Shown here in pieces: positions 5,875 through 8,210 of a stretch of 8,210 nucleotides of DNA. This DNA comes from Campylobacterales bacterium (GTDB lineage: Bacteria; Campylobacterota; Campylobacteria; Campylobacterales; JALSKU01). Position 1 is the first letter of the stretch. Each line of letters begins with the position of its first letter. The stretch spans positions 1-8,210 of the forward strand of contig JALVWW010000265.1 in NCBI GenBank assembly GCA_027023175.1. The letters run 5' to 3'. Under the pieces are notes generated by a model. It was not told the origin of the DNA. It did not search any database and saw only the letters and a program-made list of their open reading frames with translations. A program made the translations under genes and the position numbers.

Positions 5875-7890
5875 GATTTCTTTTTCAATCTTGCTTATTA
5901 TTTCATCCTTCTCTTTGGAAAAAGCAAAACAGACATCTACTTTGCAAGCCAAATAGTTTGTATCACTTGTAGCTTTATAGAGTATAAACGGGTATGAAAG
6001 TTTTGTTTCAAGACTCTTTTTTAACTCCTCCAAAGGCTTCTTTTTTGTTTTTACGATAATATATCCTTTTTTATAAGCCAACATATCTAAAACTGCCTGG
6101 GGAAAATTGGAAGGATACTTCAAAAGCAATTCTGAATTATCCTTGATACTTTTTTTAGCCATAGTTTCATATGATAACTCCTCTTTAAAGAGTGCCAGTT
6201 TCAAAAGATTGTCCACCATCACTCCAAGTGGGCTGACATACGCATTTCCATCAAATGAAGCTCTTACTTTAAAAGGCTTTAGTGATGCATACCATTTATC
6301 ATCAAGGTAAAATTTTGATATCGCCTCTTTGGCAAACTTATTTGCTTTTGCTAAAAAACTATCATCATAAGTCACTTCATAGGCAGAAATGAGGGCAGAT
6401 ATCAAAAAAGAGTAATCTTCCAGATTTGCTTCAATTTTTGGCTTTTTGCCGAGCAGAACCTGATGGTAGAGTTTGCCATCTATATAAACTTTTCTCATAA
6501 GAGCATCCAAAGAGTTCAAACCCTTCTCTTTCAAATCACTCTTGATATCAGAGGCTTTAAAAAGTGATTTTATCAATAGTGCATTCCAAGACAAAAGTAT
6601 CTTATGGTCTACAAATGGATAAATCCTTTTGTCTCTTATGCTTTGAAGTATATTTTTGGCTTCTGTTAAATTTGCAGGTTTTGGGTATAATTCATCTATA
6701 TATGGGTTATTTTTACCCTCAAAATTTCCATCCTCACTGATTCCCAAGTATTCAAGTATCTCTTTATAGTTTTTTATACCGCCTTTTTTGAGAGCATTTT
6801 CAGCCTCATTATACTCATAAACAAAATATGCCCCCTCCTCTTTCTTGTTTGTCTTAGGATCAATACTGTCGGCATCACTTGCACTGTAAAAAACTCCATC
6901 TTTTTCAAATCTTTTTTTCAAAAAAGAGACAAGCTCATCTATTATGTCTTTGTATAACTCTTTTTTTGTTATTTTATAAATAAGGGTATAATCCTCCAAA
7001 AGTTCAGCATTGGTATAGAGCATTTTTTCAAAATGGGGTATCATCCACCTTTCATCGGTGGAGTATCTGAAAAATCCACCCTCAATCTGGTCATAAATTC
7101 CCCCTTGTGCCATAGCCATAAGCATCTCTTCAGCCATAGTAAGTGCTAGTTTATCATGGTTTAGCCTATAGATTTCCAACAGTGCCCTTAGTGTTGAAGT
7201 ATGAGGGAATTTTGGAGCCAAACCTATACCGAAATTATCCTTGTCAAAATTTTTTGCCACCCCTTTTACAAACTCTTTTGCCAGGTCAGACTTTAAAGGA
7301 GTTTTACTCTCTTTCGGAGCATTTTCCATCAGTTTAAGATATTTATCAACATCTTTCGCTACATCTTCGAGTTTTTGCGGATTTTTCTCTTTTATCGAGA
7401 CAAAATATTTTAGCATTTCAACAAGACCGGGTCTTCCATATTTTGGTTCTCTTGGTATATATGTAGCACTAAAAAATGGCTTACCTTCAGGAGTCAGTAT
7501 AATTGTAAGCGGCCAGCCCCCTCCTCTTTTGTTCATCAGATAGTAAACATCTTGAAAATGCTTATCAACTGAAGGCATCTCTTCTCTATCAACTTTTATA
7601 GATATATAATTGTCATTTAAAATTTTAGCTACTTTAGGATTTTCAAAAGACTCCTCTTCCATCACATGACACCAGTGACAAGTGCTATATCCGATAGATA
7701 AAAATATAAGCTTATTCTCTTTTTTTGCCTTATCGAAGGCTTTTTTACTCCACGGCATCCAATTTACCGGATTGTGAGCATGCTGTAAAAGATATGGAGA
7801 ATCCTCATATATCAACTCATTTGTATATTTAAAAGTTTTTGCCTGTATCATTATCACCGCCGTTATAAAAAATATCATTATTTTTTTCAT
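5866..7890 (-). CDS. Thioredoxin-fold DUF255 protein (YyaL/SPATA20 type), probably exported
   Basis: The 674-aa protein opens with a probable signal peptide (MKKIMIFFITAVIMIQA, cleavage perhaps after Ala17). The hallmark DUF255 thioredoxin-like domain follows: SPYLLQHAHNPVNW, then SIGYSTCHWCHVMEEESF with the CHWC pair C71/C74. After it come IKVDREEMPSVDK and GGGWPLTIILTPEGKPFF. The remaining roughly 470 residues resemble the alpha/alpha-barrel part of the family, with APKFPH, GGIYDQIEGGFFRYSTDERWMIPHFEKMLY and KILLSWNALLIKSL. Biochemical function is not established; redox or sugar-related roles are only suggested by the folds. Length is normal. ATG (complement of 7888-7890) has AGGA (7897-7900) 6 nt upstream. 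It is a single gene, convergent with the mnmA operon and divergent from the right-hand gene. Confidence 0.9.
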   Translation of the reverse strand: MKKIMIFFITAVIMIQAKTFKYTNELIYEDSPYLLQHAHNPVNWMPWSKKAFDKAKKENKLIFLSIGYSTCHWCHVMEEESFENPKVAKILNDNYISIKVDREEMPSVDKHFQDVYYLMNKRGGGWPLTIILTPEGKPFFSATYIPREPKYGRPGLVEMLKYFVSIKEKNPQKLEDVAKDVDKYLKLMENAPKESKTPLKSDLAKEFVKGVAKNFDKDNFGIGLAPKFPHTSTLRALLEIYRLNHDKLALTMAEEMLMAMAQGGIYDQIEGGFFRYSTDERWMIPHFEKMLYTNAELLEDYTLIYKITKKELYKDIIDELVSFLKKRFEKDGVFYSASDADSIDPKTNKKEEGAYFVYEYNEAENALKKGGIKNYKEILEYLGISEDGNFEGKNNPYIDELYPKPANLTEAKNILQSIRDKRIYPFVDHKILLSWNALLIKSLFKASDIKSDLKEKGLNSLDALMRKVYIDGKLYHQVLLGKKPKIEANLEDYSFLISALISAYEVTYDDSFLAKANKFAKEAISKFYLDDKWYASLKPFKVRASFDGNAYVSPLGVMVDNLLKLALFKEELSYETMAKKSIKDNSELLLKYPSNFPQAVLDMLAYKKGYIIVKTKKKPLEELKKSLETKLSYPFILYKATSDTNYLACKVDVCFAFSKEKDEIISKIEKEIKR

Positions 7891-7903
7891 TTTTTTTCCT
7901 TTT

Positions 7904-7961
7904 TAGGGGTCAGGTGATAGTAATAGCACTTTTAAGTGCTATTACTATCACCTGACCCCTA
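7904..7961. repeat. 58-bp perfect palindrome (28-bp arms, TT centre)
   Basis: Every base of 7904-7931 pairs with 7934-7961; only the central TT is unpaired. The outer ends read TAGGGGTCAGGTGA and its complement, and the inner part reads AGCACTT/AAGTGCT. It lies in the divergent intergenic region, 14 nt from the DUF255 start codon and just outside its SD, where a terminator would make no sense. From memory, GGGGTCAGGT-type ends are common in repeats linked to Y1 (IS200/REP-type) transposases, so a REPIN- or MITE-like element is the likeliest reading. No transposase gene is in the window. Confidence 0.75.
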
Positions 7962-7981
7962 TATTAGCTTTCTATATTAGC
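7959..7981. repeat. 10-bp direct repeat CTATATTAGC at the palindrome edge
   Basis: CTATATTAGC occurs at 7959-7968 and 7972-7981, a 13-bp period. The first copy overlaps the palindrome edge by three bases. Read on the - strand each copy is GCTAATATAG, containing a -10-like TAATAT, so either could contribute to the DUF255 promoter. Confidence 0.5.
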
Positions 7982-7987
7982 CTATTT

Positions 7988-8025
7988 TGCATTAATGCAC
8001 GATTTTTTCACAATTTTAATATAAA
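7988..8025 (+). promoter_or_regulatory. Probable promoter of the glycine-zipper gene with an adjoining 12-bp palindrome
   Basis: TATAAA at 8020-8025 is a reasonable -10 box, 30 nt before the start codon, in A/T-rich sequence with T-tracts upstream as is usual for this phylum. No good -35 is visible, also usual for the group. The perfect palindrome TGCATTAATGCA (7988-7999) ends where the -35 would begin and could be an operator; that is inference. Confidence 0.4.
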
Positions 8026-8055
8026 GTTTTAAAAATATAAACAAAGGAGCAAGAG

Positions 8056-8210
8056 ATGAAAAAAATATTTATAACTTTATTATTGGCAGGTATAGGGCTT
8101 AGTTTGAATGCAGAGAGTTTTATTATCCAAGATAGAGCGGAAGTTGTACGAAGTAAACCTATATATAGAAATGTCATAAAAAGAGTTCCCTATCAAGAGT
8201 GTTGGGATGA
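8056..8210 (+). CDS. Exported protein, probable glycine-zipper 2TM family (5' part)
   Basis: The gene starts at ATG 8056 with a strong AAGGAG (8044-8049) 6 nt upstream and runs off the right edge after 51 complete codons. The N-terminus MKKIFITLLLAGIGLSLNA is a clear Sec signal peptide, with cleavage likely before ESF. The mature start has SKPIYRNVIKRVPYQECWD. A pattern of V-x-S/V-x-P-I-Y followed by E/Q-CW is characteristic of the segment ahead of the glycine-zipper 2TM domain in envelope proteins of this type. The zipper itself would lie beyond the window, so the assignment rests on the N-terminal motif only. A role in envelope or outer membrane structure is inferred from the family. Confidence 0.65.
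   Translation, partial: MKKIFITLLLAGIGLSLNAESFIIQDRAEVVRSKPIYRNVIKRVPYQECWD

Noticed and set aside
7143..7543. Two + strand ORFs inside the DUF255 gene
   Set aside because: They lie opposite a long conserved gene, have no recognisable motifs and are antisense shadows.
7904..7961. Palindrome as a bidirectional terminator
   Set aside because: Both neighbouring genes are transcribed away from it and neither side has a proper U-tract.

Overview
The window looks like chromosomal DNA from a low-GC member of the Campylobacterota (former Epsilonproteobacteria). The main evidence is the gene order flhF - flhG - small two-helix membrane protein - fliA - fliM - fliY. This flagellar block, including the unnamed membrane protein between flhG and fliA, is familiar from Helicobacter and Campylobacter. 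The A/T-rich coding, the MnmA motif style and the start of a glycine-zipper type protein at the right edge would fit a free-living relative such as Sulfurovum or Sulfurimonas. The genus is my inference.

Positions 1-4493 hold the flagellar block on the + strand. It starts inside flhF, just after the P-loop. It continues with flhG (FlhF partner and MinD-type ATPase), a 117-aa two-helix protein with a TTG start, fliA (sigma-28), fliM (switch protein) and fliY (CheC-like plus FliN-like switch protein). The first five genes overlap or nearly touch, so they are probably translated from one message. FlhF/FlhG set flagellar site and number, FliA drives late flagellar genes, and FliM/FliY build the cytoplasmic switch. 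The fliM-fliY junction is different: it has 122 bases of A-rich repeated sequence holding a possible 32-codon ORF that ends in an ATGA overlap with fliY.

Positions 4494-5752 hold mnmA (tRNA 2-thiouridylase), which follows fliY after a spacer built of 8-bp SD-like repeats. A 70-aa four-cysteine protein of unknown function overlaps mnmA by ATGA. Positions 5753-5865 lie between convergent genes. On the + strand they can form two back-to-back hairpins of 15 and 11 bp with complementary loops, the most unusual RNA-level signal here. A weak terminator for the opposite gene lies beside them.

Positions 5866-7890 (- strand) encode a 674-aa DUF255/thioredoxin-like protein of the YyaL/SPATA20 type with a probable signal peptide. 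Upstream, the divergent intergenic region (7891-8055) carries a perfect palindrome with 28-bp arms and a 2-nt centre. Next to it are a 10-bp direct repeat, a 12-bp palindrome and a promoter-like sequence. The last gene (8056 to the edge) is the secreted N-terminus of a probable glycine-zipper protein. No stretch over 300 bases lacks a gene. I saw no tRNA, rRNA, CRISPR array or transposase gene.
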